NCBI RefSeq assembly: GCF_009707365.1
Contig: NZ_CP046122.1
Coordinates: 4,650,001 to 4,714,000 of the forward strand
DNA from: Microlunatus sp. Gsoil 973
GTDB taxonomy: Bacteria; Actinomycetota; Actinomycetes; Propionibacteriales; Propionibacteriaceae
DNA: 64,000 bases
Direction of reading: 5' to 3'
The notes under the pieces are model-generated. The model was not told where the DNA came from. It worked only from the letters and a program-made list of their open reading frames with translations, and made no database searches. Below, piece by piece: positions 8,217 to 17,658 of this stretch; positions within the stretch are counted from its first letter, which is position 1; each line of letters opens with the position of its first letter. Made by a program: the position numbers and the translations under genes.

Positions 8217-11200
8217 GTGCTCGATGTGAACTTCTTCGACACGATCCGGATCGGGTTGGCCAGCGCCGACGAGATCCGTGCATGGTCCTACGGCGAGGTG
8301 AAGAAGCCGGAGACCATCAACTACCGGACCCTCAAGCCGGAACGTGACGGCCTGTTCTGCGAGAAGATCTTCGGTCCCACCCGGGACTGGGAGTGTTATT
8401 GCGGCAAGTACAAGCGGGTCCGCTTCAAGGGCATCATCTGTGAGCGCTGCGGCGTCGAGGTGACTCGGTCCAAGGTCCGCCGCGAGCGGATGGGCCACAT
8501 CGAACTGGCCGCACCGGTCACCCACATCTGGTACTTCAAGGGTGTTCCGAGCCGGCTGGGCTACCTGCTCGACATCGCCCCGAAGGACCTGGAGAAGGTC
8601 ATCTACTTCGCGGCGTACATGATCACGTCCGTCGACGAGGAGGGTCGCCACCGCGACCTGTCCTCGCTGGAGGCCAAGATCGACACCGAGCGCAAGCAGC
8701 TCGAGGGTCGCCGGGACTCCGACATCGAGAACCGGATGAAGAAGCTCGAGGAGGACATGGCCCAACTCGAGTCCGAGGGTGCCAAGTCCGACGCCAAGCG
8801 CAAGGTGCGTGAGGGTGCCGAGCGCGAGGTCAAGCAGTTGCGTGACCGGGCCCAGCGCGAGCTGGACCGGTTGGACGCGGTCTGGAACCGGTTCAAGAAC
8901 CTCAAGGTCCAAGACCTCGAGGGCGACGAGATCCTCTACCGCGAGATGAAGAACCGGTTCGGCCGGTACTTCGAGGGCTCGATGGGCGCCGACGCGATCC
9001 AGAAGCGGCTGCAGACCTTCGATCTGGGGGCCGAGGCCGCCAACCTGCGCGAGACCATCCAGACCGGCAAGGGGCAGCGCAAGACCCGTGCCCTGAAGCG
9101 GCTGAAGGTCGTGTCCGCGTTCCTGCAGACCCGCAACGCAGCCGATGCGATGGTGCTGGACGCCGTCCCGGTCATCCCACCGGACCTGCGCCCGATGGTG
9201 CAGCTGGACGGCGGCCGGTTCGCCACCAGCGACCTGAACGACCTGTACCGCCGGGTGATCAACCGGAACAACCGGCTGAAGCGGCTGCTTGATCTCGGCG
9301 CACCCGAGATCATCGTCAACAACGAGAAGCGGATGCTGCAGGAGGCCGTCGACTCGCTGTTCGACAACGGTCGCCGCGGTCGTCCGGTCACCGGGCCGGG
9401 CAACCGGCCGCTGAAGTCGATCTCCGACATGCTGAAGGGCAAGCAGGGCCGGTTCCGGCAGAACCTGCTCGGTAAGCGCGTCGACTACTCCGGCCGTTCG
9501 GTCATCGTGGTCGGCCCGCAGCTGAAGCTGCATCAGTGCGGTCTGCCCAAGGCCATGGCCCTCGAGCTGTTCAAGCCGTTCGTGATGAAGCGGCTGGACG
9601 ACCTCAACCACGCCCAGAACATCAAGTCCGCCAAGCGGATGGTCGAGCGCCAGCGCCCGGTCGTCTGGGACGTTCTGGAAGAGGTCATCGCCGAGCACCC
9701 GGTGCTGCTGAACCGCGCGCCGACACTGCACCGGCTGGGCATCCAGGCCTTCGAGCCGCAGCTGATCGAGGGCAAGGCGATCCAGATCCACCCGTTGGTC
9801 TGCACCGCCTTCAACGCCGACTTCGACGGTGACCAGATGGCAGTTCACCTGCCGCTGTCCGCCGAGGCCCAGGCCGAGGCCCGGATCCTGATGTTGTCGA
9901 CCAACAACATCCTGAAGCCGGCCGACGGCCGGCCGGTGACCATGCCGACCCAGGACATGATCATCGGTGGCTACTACCTGACCATGGACCGCGACGAGGT
10001 GCACGGCAACGGTCGGATCTTCGGCTCGGTGGCCGAAGCCCAGATGGCGTTCGATCTGGGGCAGATCGACGTCCAGGCCAAGATCAAGATCCGGATGAAG
10101 GACATCGTCCCGCCGGCCGGCTCCGAGCTGCGCGCCGACGGCACCATCCTGCTGGAGACGACCTTGGGTCGGGCCCTGTTCAACGAGGCGCTGCCGGACG
10201 ACTACCCGTTCGTCAACTCCGAGGTGGGCAAGAAGCAGTTGGGCGTGATCGTCAACGATCTGGCCGAGCGCTACCCGAAGGTCGAGGTGGCCGCCTGCCT
10301 GGACAACCTGAAGGAGCTCGGTTTCCACTGGGCGACCCGTTCGGGTGTCACGGTGTCGATCGGCGACGTCTCGACTCCGGCCGACAAGGTCGAGATCCTG
10401 TCCGAGTACGAGGGTCGGGCCAAGAAGGTCGACACCCAGTACGACCGGGGGCTGATCACCGAGGACGAGCGGCGCCAGGAACTGATCGAGATCTGGACCG
10501 ACGCCACCAGCGTGCTCGGGCAGGCGATGGAGAAGAACTTCTCCAAGACCAACCCGATCTACATGATGGTGCACTCGGGTGCCCGCGGGAACATGGTGCA
10601 GATGCGGCAGATCGCCGCTATGCGTGGTCTCGTGGTGAACCCGAAGGGTGAGATCATCGCGCGGCCGATCAAGTCCAACTTCCGTGAAGGTCTGACCGTG
10701 TTGGAGTACTTCAACTCCACCCACGGTGGCCGGAAGGGCCAGGCCGACACCGCGCTGCGGACCGCCGACTCGGGTTACCTGACCCGGCGTCTGGTGGACG
10801 TCAGCCAGGACGTGATCATCCGCGAGGAGGACTGCGGGACCGAGCGGGGTCTGATCAAGACCATTGCCACCGATGAGACCGGTACGCTCGTTGCCGACGA
10901 GCACGTCGAGACCGCGGTGTACGCCCGGACGCTGGCCGTCGACGTGCTGGACGCGCAAGGCAACGTGTTGCTGCCGGCCGGAGTCGATCTTGGTGACGTC
11001 AACATCAAGTTGCTGATCGACAACGGCGTGTCCCAGGTCCGGGTCCGCAGCGTGCTCACCTGTGAGTCCGCCTCCGGCACCTGCGCGATGTGCTACGGCC
11101 GGTCGCTGGCCAGCGGCAAGCTGGTCGACGTCGGTGAGGCCGTCGGGATCGTCGCGGCGCAGTCCATCGGTGAGCCGGGTACCCAGCTGACCATGCGGAC

Positions 11201-12071
11201 CTTCCACACCGGTGGTGTCGCGGGTGATGACATCACCCAGGGTCTGCCGCGTGTGGTCGAGCTCTTCGAGGCCCGCCAGCCCAAGGGCAAGGCGCCGATC
11301 GCCGAGGCGGCCGGCCGGATCGAGATCGAGGACGGTGATCGCTCCAAGAAGTTGATCATCACCCCCGACGACGGTTCGGACAAGGTCGAGATCGCGGTCA
11401 GCCGCCGGGTCCGGCTGCTGGTCGACGAAGGTGATCATGTCGACGTCGGTCAGCAGTTGACCGCCGGTACTCCGGATCCGCAGGACGTGCTGCGCATCCT
11501 CGGTGTCCGCAAGGTGCAGGAGCACCTGGTGGAAGAGGTGCAGACCGTCTACCGGACCCAGGGTGCGGAGATCCACGAGAAGCACATCGAGATCATCATC
11601 CGGCAGATGCTGCGTCGGGTGACGGTGATCGAGTCCGGTGACTCCGAGCTGCTCGCCGGTGATCTGGTCGACCGTCCGTCGTACGAGGCGGCCAACCGCA
11701 GGGTGGTGGCCGAGGGCGGTACCCCGGCCTCCGGACGCCCGGTGCTGATGGGCATCACCAAGGCGTCGCTGGCAACCGAGTCGTGGCTCTCGGCGGCCTC
11801 CTTCCAGGAGACCACCAAGGTCCTGACCGATGCCGCGATCCACGGCAAGTCCGACAGCCTTGTCGGTCTGAAGGAGAACGTCATCCTCGGCAAGCTGATC
11901 CCGGCCGGCACCGGCCTGGAGCGCTACCGCAACATCCGGGTGGAGCCCACTCCGGAGGCGCGGGCGCAGGCGTACTCGATGGTCGGTTACGACCCGTTCG
12001 ACTACGACTTCGGCTCCGGCAGCGGTGCTGCGGTTCCGCTGGAGGAGTTCGATCTCGGCGACTACCGGTAG
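8217..12071 (+). CDS. rpoC: DNA-directed RNA polymerase beta' subunit
   Basis: The 1284-aa beta' subunit holds the active-site magnesium. It starts [16 protein letters not shown] from GTG after a weak AGAGAG site. Visible are the N-terminal zinc ribbon (CYCGKY with CERCG), the catalytic NADFDGDQM triad, and the second zinc site [13 protein letters not shown]. The mid-region near 130-220 is a charged coiled coil typical of actinobacterial beta'. The protein is full length with no interruption. It is co-transcribed with rpoB and is followed after 21 bp by the first copy of the palindromic repeat family. Confidence 0.99.
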   Translation: MLDVNFFDTIRIGLASADEIRAWSYGEVKKPETINYRTLKPERDGLFCEKIFGPTRDWECYCGKYKRVRFKGIICERCGVEVTRSKVRRERMGHIELAAPVTHIWYFKGVPSRLGYLLDIAPKDLEKVIYFAAYMITSVDEEGRHRDLSSLEAKIDTERKQLEGRRDSDIENRMKKLEEDMAQLESEGAKSDAKRKVREGAEREVKQLRDRAQRELDRLDAVWNRFKNLKVQDLEGDEILYREMKNRFGRYFEGSMGADAIQKRLQTFDLGAEAANLRETIQTGKGQRKTRALKRLKVVSAFLQTRNAADAMVLDAVPVIPPDLRPMVQLDGGRFATSDLNDLYRRVINRNNRLKRLLDLGAPEIIVNNEKRMLQEAVDSLFDNGRRGRPVTGPGNRPLKSISDMLKGKQGRFRQNLLGKRVDYSGRSVIVVGPQLKLHQCGLPKAMALELFKPFVMKRLDDLNHAQNIKSAKRMVERQRPVVWDVLEEVIAEHPVLLNRAPTLHRLGIQAFEPQLIEGKAIQIHPLVCTAFNADFDGDQMAVHLPLSAEAQAEARILMLSTNNILKPADGRPVTMPTQDMIIGGYYLTMDRDEVHGNGRIFGSVAEAQMAFDLGQIDVQAKIKIRMKDIVPPAGSELRADGTILLETTLGRALFNEALPDDYPFVNSEVGKKQLGVIVNDLAERYPKVEVAACLDNLKELGFHWATRSGVTVSIGDVSTPADKVEILSEYEGRAKKVDTQYDRGLITEDERRQELIEIWTDATSVLGQAMEKNFSKTNPIYMMVHSGARGNMVQMRQIAAMRGLVVNPKGEIIARPIKSNFREGLTVLEYFNSTHGGRKGQADTALRTADSGYLTRRLVDVSQDVIIREEDCGTERGLIKTIATDETGTLVADEHVETAVYARTLAVDVLDAQGNVLLPAGVDLGDVNIKLLIDNGVSQVRVRSVLTCESASGTCAMCYGRSLASGKLVDVGEAVGIVAAQSIGEPGTQLTMRTFHTGGVAGDDITQGLPRVVELFEARQPKGKAPIAEAAGRIEIEDGDRSKKLIITPDDGSDKVEIAVSRRVRLLVDEGDHVDVGQQLTAGTPDPQDVLRILGVRKVQEHLVEEVQTVYRTQGAEIHEKHIEIIIRQMLRRVTVIESGDSELLAGDLVDRPSYEAANRRVVAEGGTPASGRPVLMGITKASLATESWLSAASFQETTKVLTDAAIHGKSDSLVGLKENVILGKLIPAGTGLERYRNIRVEPTPEARAQAYSMVGYDPFDYDFGSGSGAAVPLEEFDLGDYR

Positions 12072-12092
12072 GTCCTGCCTCACCCCTCTTGC

Positions 12093-12152
12093 CGCACCAA
12101 CTACTGCACCCCGCACCCTGTACACAGGGTGCGGGGTGCAGTACGTAGTGCG
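12093..12152. repeat. Palindromic 19-22-19 repeat, copy A (1+1 units)
   Basis: A 19-bp left unit (12093-12111), a 22-bp core (12112-12133) with arms CGCACC and GGTGCG, and a 19-bp inverted right unit (12134-12152). Outer stems CCTCTTGC and GC...AAGAGG extend the fold. It lies 21 bp after the rpoC stop and may also act as a terminator. Confidence 0.85.
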
Positions 12153-12190
12153 GCAAAAAGAGGATCGGGGCCGTACGGGTCCCGAGGGGG

Positions 12191-12227
12191 TTGTCCACAG
12201 GAATTCGGCAGGCCGCGGTTGTCCACA
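12191..12227 (+). promoter_or_regulatory. Two exact DnaA boxes in direct repeat
   Basis: TTGTCCACA occurs at 12191-12199 and 12219-12227, inside identical 12-mers GGTTGTCCACAG spaced 28 bp apart. This is the actinobacterial DnaA-box consensus. They lie 50-90 bp before the nuclease-like gene. No dnaA, dnaN or AT-rich unwinding region is nearby, so this is not an origin. Confidence 0.7.
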
Positions 12228-12266
12228 GATCCGGGTCAGTGGTGAACCACCGGCGGCAAACACGCC

Positions 12267-12272
12267 CAATGT
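12267..12272 (+). promoter_or_regulatory. -10 box for leaderless start at 12279
   Basis: CAATGT lies exactly 6 bases before the GTG at 12279, and no Shine-Dalgarno is visible. Confidence 0.4.
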
Positions 12273-12278
12273 GATTGT

Positions 12279-13190
12279 GTGAGCCAATTGTTCTTGTCCC
12301 GGGAACTCGCCGCATCCGGTATCGAGTTCGGTGAGATCCGCCAGCTGCAGCGCAACGGTGAGCTGGAGCGGCTGCGGCGTGGCGCCTATATCGAACCGGC
12401 CGCGCTGTCGGAGACCGAAAGGCATCTGCTGCTGGTCAAGGCGGCGATGGCGATGTCCGAATCCGACTCGGTGGTCAGCTTCGGGTCCGCGGCCGTGCTG
12501 CACCAACTGCCCGTCGAGAAGGACCGGATCACTCGGGTGCATCTGACCAGGAAACGCAACAGCTCGGGTCGGGTCCGTCGTGGGATCCATGTGCACGTCG
12601 CCCCGCTGAGCGAGGCCGACCTTTCTCAGGTCGACGGTCTGGCGGTGACCGGTCTCGACCGGACCGTTGTTGATCTTGCCAGAACGACGACGCTCGGAAT
12701 GGCGGTTGCCGCCGGCGACGCGGCACTGCGCCGGGGGATGGATCGCGAAGCCGCACGTGACCAACTGGAGCTGGCCAGGAGAAGGCGGGGGATCCGTACG
12801 GCCCGGCGCGCGGTCGAGCTCATCGACGGTCGTTCCGAGTCGGTCGCGGAGTCGCTCAGTCGGGTGATCATGAGCAACAACGATCTACCGCTGCCCGAGC
12901 TTCAGGTCGAGATCACCGGCGGTGGGGGGTTCGCCGCCAGGGTCGATTTCCTGTGGGAGGACGCCAAGGTCGTCGGCGAGTTCGACGGCTATGTCAAGTA
13001 CGGCCGACTGCTGGCGCCCGGTGAGCAGCCCGGAGACGCGGTCTTCAAGGAGAAGATCCGCGAGGACCGGCTGCGTGAACTCGGCTACATCGTGGTCCGC
13101 TGGGTCTGGGACGACCTGCTCCATCCCCAACGCCTCGTTGCCCGGATCCGGCGCGCGCTGGAGGTCGCAGCGCGGGCGGGTCGTCGCTGA
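12279..13190 (+). CDS. AbiEi-type winged-helix plus DUF559 (Vsr-like) nuclease-fold protein
   Basis: 303-aa protein. The N-terminal 50 residues resemble the AbiEi antitoxin winged helix (FLSRELAASGIEFGEIRQL, then LERLRRGAYI). A middle region resembles the AbiEi C-terminal domain (VHLTRK, VTGLDRTVVDLAR). The last 100 residues match the DUF559/PD-(D/E)XK fold: RVDFLWEDAKVVGEFDGYVKY supplies the acidic and lysine positions, and FKEKIREDRLRELGY then VVRWVWDDLL follow. Neither a cognate AbiEii toxin nor a restriction-modification gene is adjacent. The gene is solitary, has paired DnaA boxes upstream and is bracketed by two compact palindromic repeats. Nuclease activity and a link to the repeats are inference. 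Families of this kind are common and poorly characterised in actinobacteria. Confidence 0.8.
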   Translation: MSQLFLSRELAASGIEFGEIRQLQRNGELERLRRGAYIEPAALSETERHLLLVKAAMAMSESDSVVSFGSAAVLHQLPVEKDRITRVHLTRKRNSSGRVRRGIHVHVAPLSEADLSQVDGLAVTGLDRTVVDLARTTTLGMAVAAGDAALRRGMDREAARDQLELARRRRGIRTARRAVELIDGRSESVAESLSRVIMSNNDLPLPELQVEITGGGGFAARVDFLWEDAKVVGEFDGYVKYGRLLAPGEQPGDAVFKEKIREDRLRELGYIVVRWVWDDLLHPQRLVARIRRALEVAARAGRR

Positions 13191-13209
13191 CCGAGCCCTC
13201 ACCCCGTGC

Positions 13210-13269
13210 CGCACCGGCTGTTGCACGCCGCACCGTGTGTACAGGGTGCGGCGTGCAACAGGTGGTGCG
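13210..13269. repeat. Palindromic 19-22-19 repeat, copy B (1+1 units)
   Basis: Left unit 13210-13228, core 13229-13250 (CGCACC and GGTGCG arms), inverted right unit 13251-13269. The two 19-mers match at 17 of 19 positions when one is reversed and complemented. It begins 19 bp after the nuclease-like gene and sits between it and the convergent purF. Confidence 0.85.
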
Positions 13270-13306
13270 GCAAGGGGGAGGGGGTCGGGACCGCGGGACG
13301 GGGCGG

Positions 13307-14761
13307 CTAGGAGAGTTGGGTCTCGCGGACCCAGGCGAGGTAGTCCTCGGAGACCTTGCCGGTCACATAATCACCGGTGAAACAGCTGAGCTCCAGCGAC
13401 TTCACCTCGGAATCCTCGATGATCGCGGACTCGAGATCGTCGATGTCCTGGTAGATCAACCGGTCCGCACCGATCTGTTCGGCGATCTCGTCGACATCCC
13501 GATCATGGGCGATGAACTCCTCCGGCGTCGGCAGGTTGATCCCGTACACGTTGGGGAAACGCAACGGCGGAGCCGCGGAGGCGAAGGTCACCGAGCGAGC
13601 CCCGCAGGAGCGGGCGAGTTCGATGATCTGGGCCGAGGTGGTACCGCGGACGATCGAGTCCTCCACGATCAGTACGTTCTTGCCGGCGAACTCGGCGGGC
13701 ATCGGATTGAGCTTCTGCCGGACGCTCTGCCGCCGCAGCGCCTGGCCGGGCATGATGAAGGTCCGGCCGACGTAGAAGTTCTTGTAGAAGCCTTCCCGGT
13801 AATCGATCCCGAGCTGCCGTGCCACCTGGATGGCGGCCGGCCGGGCGGAGTCGGGGACCGGCATCACGACGTCGATGTCACCGGCCGGAAGCTCCCTGGT
13901 GATCTTGTCCGCCAGCCGCTCACCCAGCCGCAACCTGGCCTCGTACACCGAGATGCCGTTCATGATCGAATCCGGGCGGGCGAGATAGATGTACTCGAAG
14001 GCGCACGGGACGAGCGATGTCTGGTCCGCGCACTGCCGGGCGAAGAACTCGCCGCTGCTGGATATGAAGATCGCCTCACCCGGCGCGACATCACGGACCA
14101 CGGTGAAACCGGACGCCTCCAGAGCGACCGACTCCGATGCGAGCATCCATTCCGGACCCGCGGCCGAGTTCCGCCGGCCGATGATCAACGGCCTGATGCC
14201 GTACGGGTCACGAAAGCCGAGCAGACCGTGGCCGGCGATCAACGCCACCACGGCGTACGAGCCCTCAAGCCGCTGATGCGTCTGCCGTACGGCAGCGAAG
14301 ATCTGCTCCGGTTCCAGCTCGATCCCGCTGATCTGTGACTGCAGTTCGGTAGCCAGGACGTTGACCAGCATCTCGGTATCGCCGGTGGAGTTCATGTGCC
14401 GGCGGTCGATGTGGAAGAGATCATCGGCGAGTTCGCGGACATTGGTCAGGTTTCCGTTGTGTACCAACGTGATGCCGTACGGCGCGTTCACGTAGAACGG
14501 CTGCACCTCCCGTTCGTTCGCCGCATCCCCACGGGTGGTGTAACGGACGTGACCGAGTCCGACCGTGCCGAGCAGGGACCGCATGTCCCGGGTCCGGAAC
14601 GCTTCGCGGACCTGACCACGAGTCTTCGATGCGTGGAACGTCGCGCCGTCCTGGGTAACAATTCCCGTGGCATCCTGTCCGCGATGCTGCAACATCAACA
14701 GCGCGTCGTAGATCTGCTGGTTCACCGGTTCGGTCGAGACGATGCCGACGATGCCGCACAT
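13307..14761 (-). CDS. purF: Amidophosphoribosyltransferase
   Basis: First committed step of purine synthesis: PRPP plus glutamine gives phosphoribosylamine. The 484-aa protein starts MCGIVGIV, so the glutaminase nucleophile Cys2 is exposed by Met removal and no propeptide is encoded. The class II glutaminase domain covers about 1-240 (LQHRGQDATG, HNGNLTN, TGDTEML), and the phosphoribosyltransferase domain has the PRPP motif NVLIVEDSIVRGTTS. A TACGCT -10 box lies 6 bases before the ATG with no Shine-Dalgarno, suggesting a leaderless mRNA. purM, the usual neighbour, is not adjacent. Confidence 0.97.
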   Translation of the reverse strand: MCGIVGIVSTEPVNQQIYDALLMLQHRGQDATGIVTQDGATFHASKTRGQVREAFRTRDMRSLLGTVGLGHVRYTTRGDAANEREVQPFYVNAPYGITLVHNGNLTNVRELADDLFHIDRRHMNSTGDTEMLVNVLATELQSQISGIELEPEQIFAAVRQTHQRLEGSYAVVALIAGHGLLGFRDPYGIRPLIIGRRNSAAGPEWMLASESVALEASGFTVVRDVAPGEAIFISSSGEFFARQCADQTSLVPCAFEYIYLARPDSIMNGISVYEARLRLGERLADKITRELPAGDIDVVMPVPDSARPAAIQVARQLGIDYREGFYKNFYVGRTFIMPGQALRRQSVRQKLNPMPAEFAGKNVLIVEDSIVRGTTSAQIIELARSCGARSVTFASAAPPLRFPNVYGINLPTPEEFIAHDRDVDEIAEQIGADRLIYQDIDDLESAIIEDSEVKSLELSCFTGDYVTGKVSEDYLAWVRETQLS

Positions 14762-14767
14762 GCGGCC

Positions 14768-14773
14768 AGCGTA
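14768..14773 (-). promoter_or_regulatory. -10 box of purF (leaderless)
   Basis: On the minus strand, TACGCT ends 6 bases before the purF ATG. Confidence 0.5.
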
Positions 14774-14832
14774 TCGACGCGTGGCCGGTCGGTGATCGCG
14801 CCGTCACGTGTGGACCGATGGGGAGGAATGAT

Positions 14833-15558
14833 ATGGACTGGGTCAGCGTGCCGCTGCAGACCGATCTGCAGTGGTCACTGCAGTTCGCGCGGCTACCCGA
14901 ACTCGGCGCCGCCCTCGTGCTGTCGATGGCGGTCGGTTTCGAGCGACAGTTCCGCGGCAAGCAGGCCGGTGTGCGTACCCACGCTCTGGTCGGTCTCGGC
15001 TCCGCCCTGTTCATGTTGGTCTCCAAGTACGGGTTCGCCGACCTGCTGGGCACCACCGGTATCGGTCTTGACCCGAGCCGGATCGCGGCGCAGATCGTCT
15101 CAGGAATCGGATTCCTCGGTGCCGGCATCATCGTCTTCCGGTCCGACGCGGTCCGCGGGCTGACCACTGCCGCCTCCGTCTGGCTCACGGCAGCCATCGG
15201 CATGGCGTGCGGCGGGAGCCTGTTCGCCTTGGCCGGGGTGGTGACCGCCGCCTACTTCCTGGTCGTCTTCGTCGGCCCGCTGCTGAGCCGACTGACCCAT
15301 CCGGTCGGTTCGGCCGAGTTGCAGATCGAGTACCGCGACGGTCAGGGTCTGTTACGCGACATCGTCGAGGTGATCACCAGTCGGCAATGGCGGATCTCTC
15401 GGCTCCGCACCGGGACACATCGCACCGATCCGGGCTACGTCGCGGTGTTCATCGCCGCCGAAGGCGGCACCGATTCCGGCGATCTGCTCGATGCGGTTGC
15501 CAGCGTCGAGGGCGTACGGTCGGTGGACTGGGCCGATGACGAGGACAGCTCCTCCTGA
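14833..15558 (+). CDS. MgtC/SapB family membrane protein
   Basis: 241-aa protein with about five membrane segments followed by a soluble C-terminal domain (about 165-236) of the ACT-like type seen in MgtC proteins. Conserved MgtC features are LPELGAALVLSMAVGFERQ, GVRTHALVGLGSALF and GIGFLGAGIIV. MgtC proteins help cells cope with low magnesium and inhibit the F-type ATPase in intracellular pathogens; here the role is unknown. The ATG at 14833 follows a GGAGG site by 6 bases. The gene is divergent from purF. Confidence 0.85.
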   Translation: MDWVSVPLQTDLQWSLQFARLPELGAALVLSMAVGFERQFRGKQAGVRTHALVGLGSALFMLVSKYGFADLLGTTGIGLDPSRIAAQIVSGIGFLGAGIIVFRSDAVRGLTTAASVWLTAAIGMACGGSLFALAGVVTAAYFLVVFVGPLLSRLTHPVGSAELQIEYRDGQGLLRDIVEVITSRQWRISRLRTGTHRTDPGYVAVFIAAEGGTDSGDLLDAVASVEGVRSVDWADDEDSSS

Positions 15559-15605
15559 TCGAGCTCGAAACCCGGCTCCGAAGAAATCCGTAGCTGCGGA
15601 TGTCC

Positions 15606-15611
15606 TAAGCT
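15606..15611 (+). promoter_or_regulatory. -10 box of the molybdate operon (leaderless)
   Basis: TAAGCT ends 6 bases before the GTG at 15618. Confidence 0.55.
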
Positions 15612-15617
15612 TGCCCC

Positions 15618-16013
15618 GTGCCGCAATATCGGATTTCTCAGGCAGCCGGGCTGCTGGGCGTCAGCGACGACACCGTACGCCGCTGGATCGACACCGGCAG
15701 GCTGTCCGCGGTTCCTGGAGACGGCCCGACCGAGGTCGACGGAGCCGACCTCGCGCGGCTCGCCCAGGACGTCGCCATGGCCCCGACGGGCGGCAGGCCG
15801 GTGGCCGAGAGCGCCCGGAACCGGCTGACCGGGCTGGTCACCAGGGTGACCAAGGACACCGTCATGGCCCAGGTCGACCTGCAGTGCGGGCCCTTCCGGG
15901 TCGTCTCGCTGATGTCCGCCGAGGCCGCCGACGAACTCGGCCTGGAACCGGGGGTCCTCGCCGTGGCTGCCGTGAAAGCGACCACCGTCGTGATCGAGGT
16001 TCCGCATCCATGA
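15618..16013 (+). CDS. HTH plus molybdopterin-binding (TOBE/Mop) protein, ModE-like
   Basis: 131-aa protein with a MerR/excisionase-type helix-turn-helix (RISQAAGLLGVSDDTVRRWIDTGRL, cut here to its core) and a C-terminal Mop/TOBE fold (about 66-131: SARNRLTGLVTRV, GPFRVVSLMS, AVAAVKATTVVIEV) that binds molybdate. It probably senses molybdate and controls the operon, or buffers molybdate. It overlaps modA as ATGA, so the genes are translationally coupled. The GTG start directly downstream of a TAAGCT -10 box suggests a leaderless transcript that begins the mod operon. Confidence 0.85.
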   Translation: MPQYRISQAAGLLGVSDDTVRRWIDTGRLSAVPGDGPTEVDGADLARLAQDVAMAPTGGRPVAESARNRLTGLVTRVTKDTVMAQVDLQCGPFRVVSLMSAEAADELGLEPGVLAVAAVKATTVVIEVPHP

Positions 16014-16846
16014 CCGGCCGCCGGCAGAGGATGATGATCAACCGATCCCGTGGGCGGCCCCGGATTGTCGTCACGCTGATCGCACTGCTCGCCGTCGCCG
16101 CCTGCGGCACATCGACCGACAACGGCAGCGGGCCCGCATCGTCGGCGAGCAGCTCCGCGGGAGCGGGGGACAAGATCACCGGCAAGGTCACCGTACTTGC
16201 GGCGGCCTCGCTGACCGAGGCGTTCACCACCATCGGCAAGGACTTCGAGGCCGTGCACCCCGGCACCACCGTGACCTTCTCCTTCGGCTCGAGCGCGACC
16301 TTGGCGACGCAGGTCAACCAGGGCGCACCGGCCGACGTCTTCGCCTCGGCCGACGAGCGCACCATGCAGCTGGTCACCGACGCCGGGAACGCCCGGGATC
16401 CGAAGATCTTCGCCACCAACACCCTGGAGATCGCCGTACCACCGGGAAATCCCGGCAGGATCTCCGGACTCGCCGACTTCGCCGATGGTTCGAAGAAGAC
16501 CGCAGTGTGTGCCAAGGAGGTTCCCTGCGGGGCAGCGGCCCGACAGGTGCTCCAGAAGGCCGGAGTCAGGGCGAAACCGGTGAGCTATGAGACAGACGTC
16601 AAGGCCGCGCTGCAGAAGGTCGAACAGAACGAGGTCGATGCGGCCCTGGTCTATGAGACCGACGTAGCCGACGCGGGCGACAAGGTCATGGGGATCTCCT
16701 TCCCTGAGGCGAGCGCGGTGATCAACAGGTATCCGATCGTCGCACTCAAGCGGTCCGCCAACAGTGCAACGGCTTCGGCCTTCGCCGATTACGTCACCGG
16801 TCCCGGTGAGAAGGTTCTCCACCGGGCCGGATTCGGGTCTCCGTGA
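16010..16846 (+). CDS. modA: Molybdate ABC transporter, substrate-binding lipoprotein
   Basis: 278-aa extracytoplasmic protein that captures molybdate or tungstate. Signal sequence with lipobox LAVAAC (lipid anchor at about C32), then a Ser/Gly-rich linker and the ModA fold with VTVLAAASLTEAF, FSFGSSATLATQV, GAPADVFASADE and YETDVADAG. The oxyanion is usually held by the Ser residues in the first two motifs. The start overlaps the upstream regulator, and modB begins 4 bp before its end. Confidence 0.93.
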   Translation: MTGRRQRMMINRSRGRPRIVVTLIALLAVAACGTSTDNGSGPASSASSSAGAGDKITGKVTVLAAASLTEAFTTIGKDFEAVHPGTTVTFSFGSSATLATQVNQGAPADVFASADERTMQLVTDAGNARDPKIFATNTLEIAVPPGNPGRISGLADFADGSKKTAVCAKEVPCGAAARQVLQKAGVRAKPVSYETDVKAALQKVEQNEVDAALVYETDVADAGDKVMGISFPEASAVINRYPIVALKRSANSATASAFADYVTGPGEKVLHRAGFGSP

Positions 16847-17658
16847 CCGACGCCCCCCGGACCCGGGTCACCGGTCAGCGTGGCGGTGTGCCGGTCCTGT
16901 TGATCACGCCGACCCTGATCGGGCTGGGTTTCCTGGTGCTGCCGCTGATCGGTCTGCTGGTCCGGGCGCCGTGGACACGAGCCGCGGCCATCCTCGGCGG
17001 CGGGGAGGCCTGGCCGGCACTTCGACTCTCGTTGATCACCGCCACTGCGGCCACCCTGCTGGTCCTGCTGCTCGGTGTGCCTCTGGCGTGGTTCCTGGCC
17101 CGTCCGCAGGGCCGTTTCCGCTCGTTGCTGCGTGCGGTGATCACCGTCCCGCTGGTGTTGCCGCCGGTCGTCGGCGGCGTCGCGTTGTTCACGATCCTCG
17201 GCCGTTCGGGGATCATCGGCCACCCGCTGTACCGACTCACTGGCTTCTCGTTCCCGTTCACTCCCTACGCCGTGGTGCTGTCCCAGACCTTCGTCGCCCT
17301 GCCGTACCTGGTGCTGTCGGTCGAGGGCGCGCTGCGCGGCGCTGATCGTCGTTACGAGGATGCGGCGCAGACCCTCGGCGCACGACCGTTGATCGTCTTC
17401 TGGCGGGTCACCCTGCCGTTGATCGGGCCGGGCGTCGCGGCCGGCGCAGTGTTGGCCTGGGCCCGCGCACTGGGCGAGTTCGGCGCGACGATCACCTTTG
17501 CCGGCAACTTTCCCGGCACCACCCAGACCATGCCGCTCGCGGTGTACCTGGCCCTGGAGACCGATCCGGACGCCGCGTTGTTGCTTTCGGTGTTGCTGCT
17601 GGTCGTCGCGGTTGCCGTGCTCGCCCTGCTGCGGGATCGGTGGGTACGCCAATGGTGA
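16843..17658 (+). CDS. modB: Molybdate ABC transporter, permease
   Basis: 271-aa integral membrane permease with five to six helices. It contains the EAA-type cytoplasmic loop that docks with the ATPase (EDAAQTLGARPLIVFWRVTLPL), followed by GEFGATITFAGNFPGTTQT, which is diagnostic for ModB/CysT permeases. The GTG start overlaps the modA stop (GTGA), and the modC ATG lies inside its last codons, so the operon is tightly packed. Confidence 0.94.
   Translation: MTDAPRTRVTGQRGGVPVLLITPTLIGLGFLVLPLIGLLVRAPWTRAAAILGGGEAWPALRLSLITATAATLLVLLLGVPLAWFLARPQGRFRSLLRAVITVPLVLPPVVGGVALFTILGRSGIIGHPLYRLTGFSFPFTPYAVVLSQTFVALPYLVLSVEGALRGADRRYEDAAQTLGARPLIVFWRVTLPLIGPGVAAGAVLAWARALGEFGATITFAGNFPGTTQTMPLAVYLALETDPDAALLLSVLLLVVAVAVLALLRDRWVRQW

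Noticed and set aside
12191-12227. Replication origin suggested by DnaA boxes
   Set aside because: Only two boxes, with no AT-rich unwinding region and no dnaA, dnaN or gyr genes nearby.
8031-12764. Very long open frame antisense to rpoC, and similar ones antisense to rpoB and fusA
   Set aside because: High-GC third-position bias creates such antisense frames. They lack starts with ribosome-binding sites and known domains, while the sense genes are certain.
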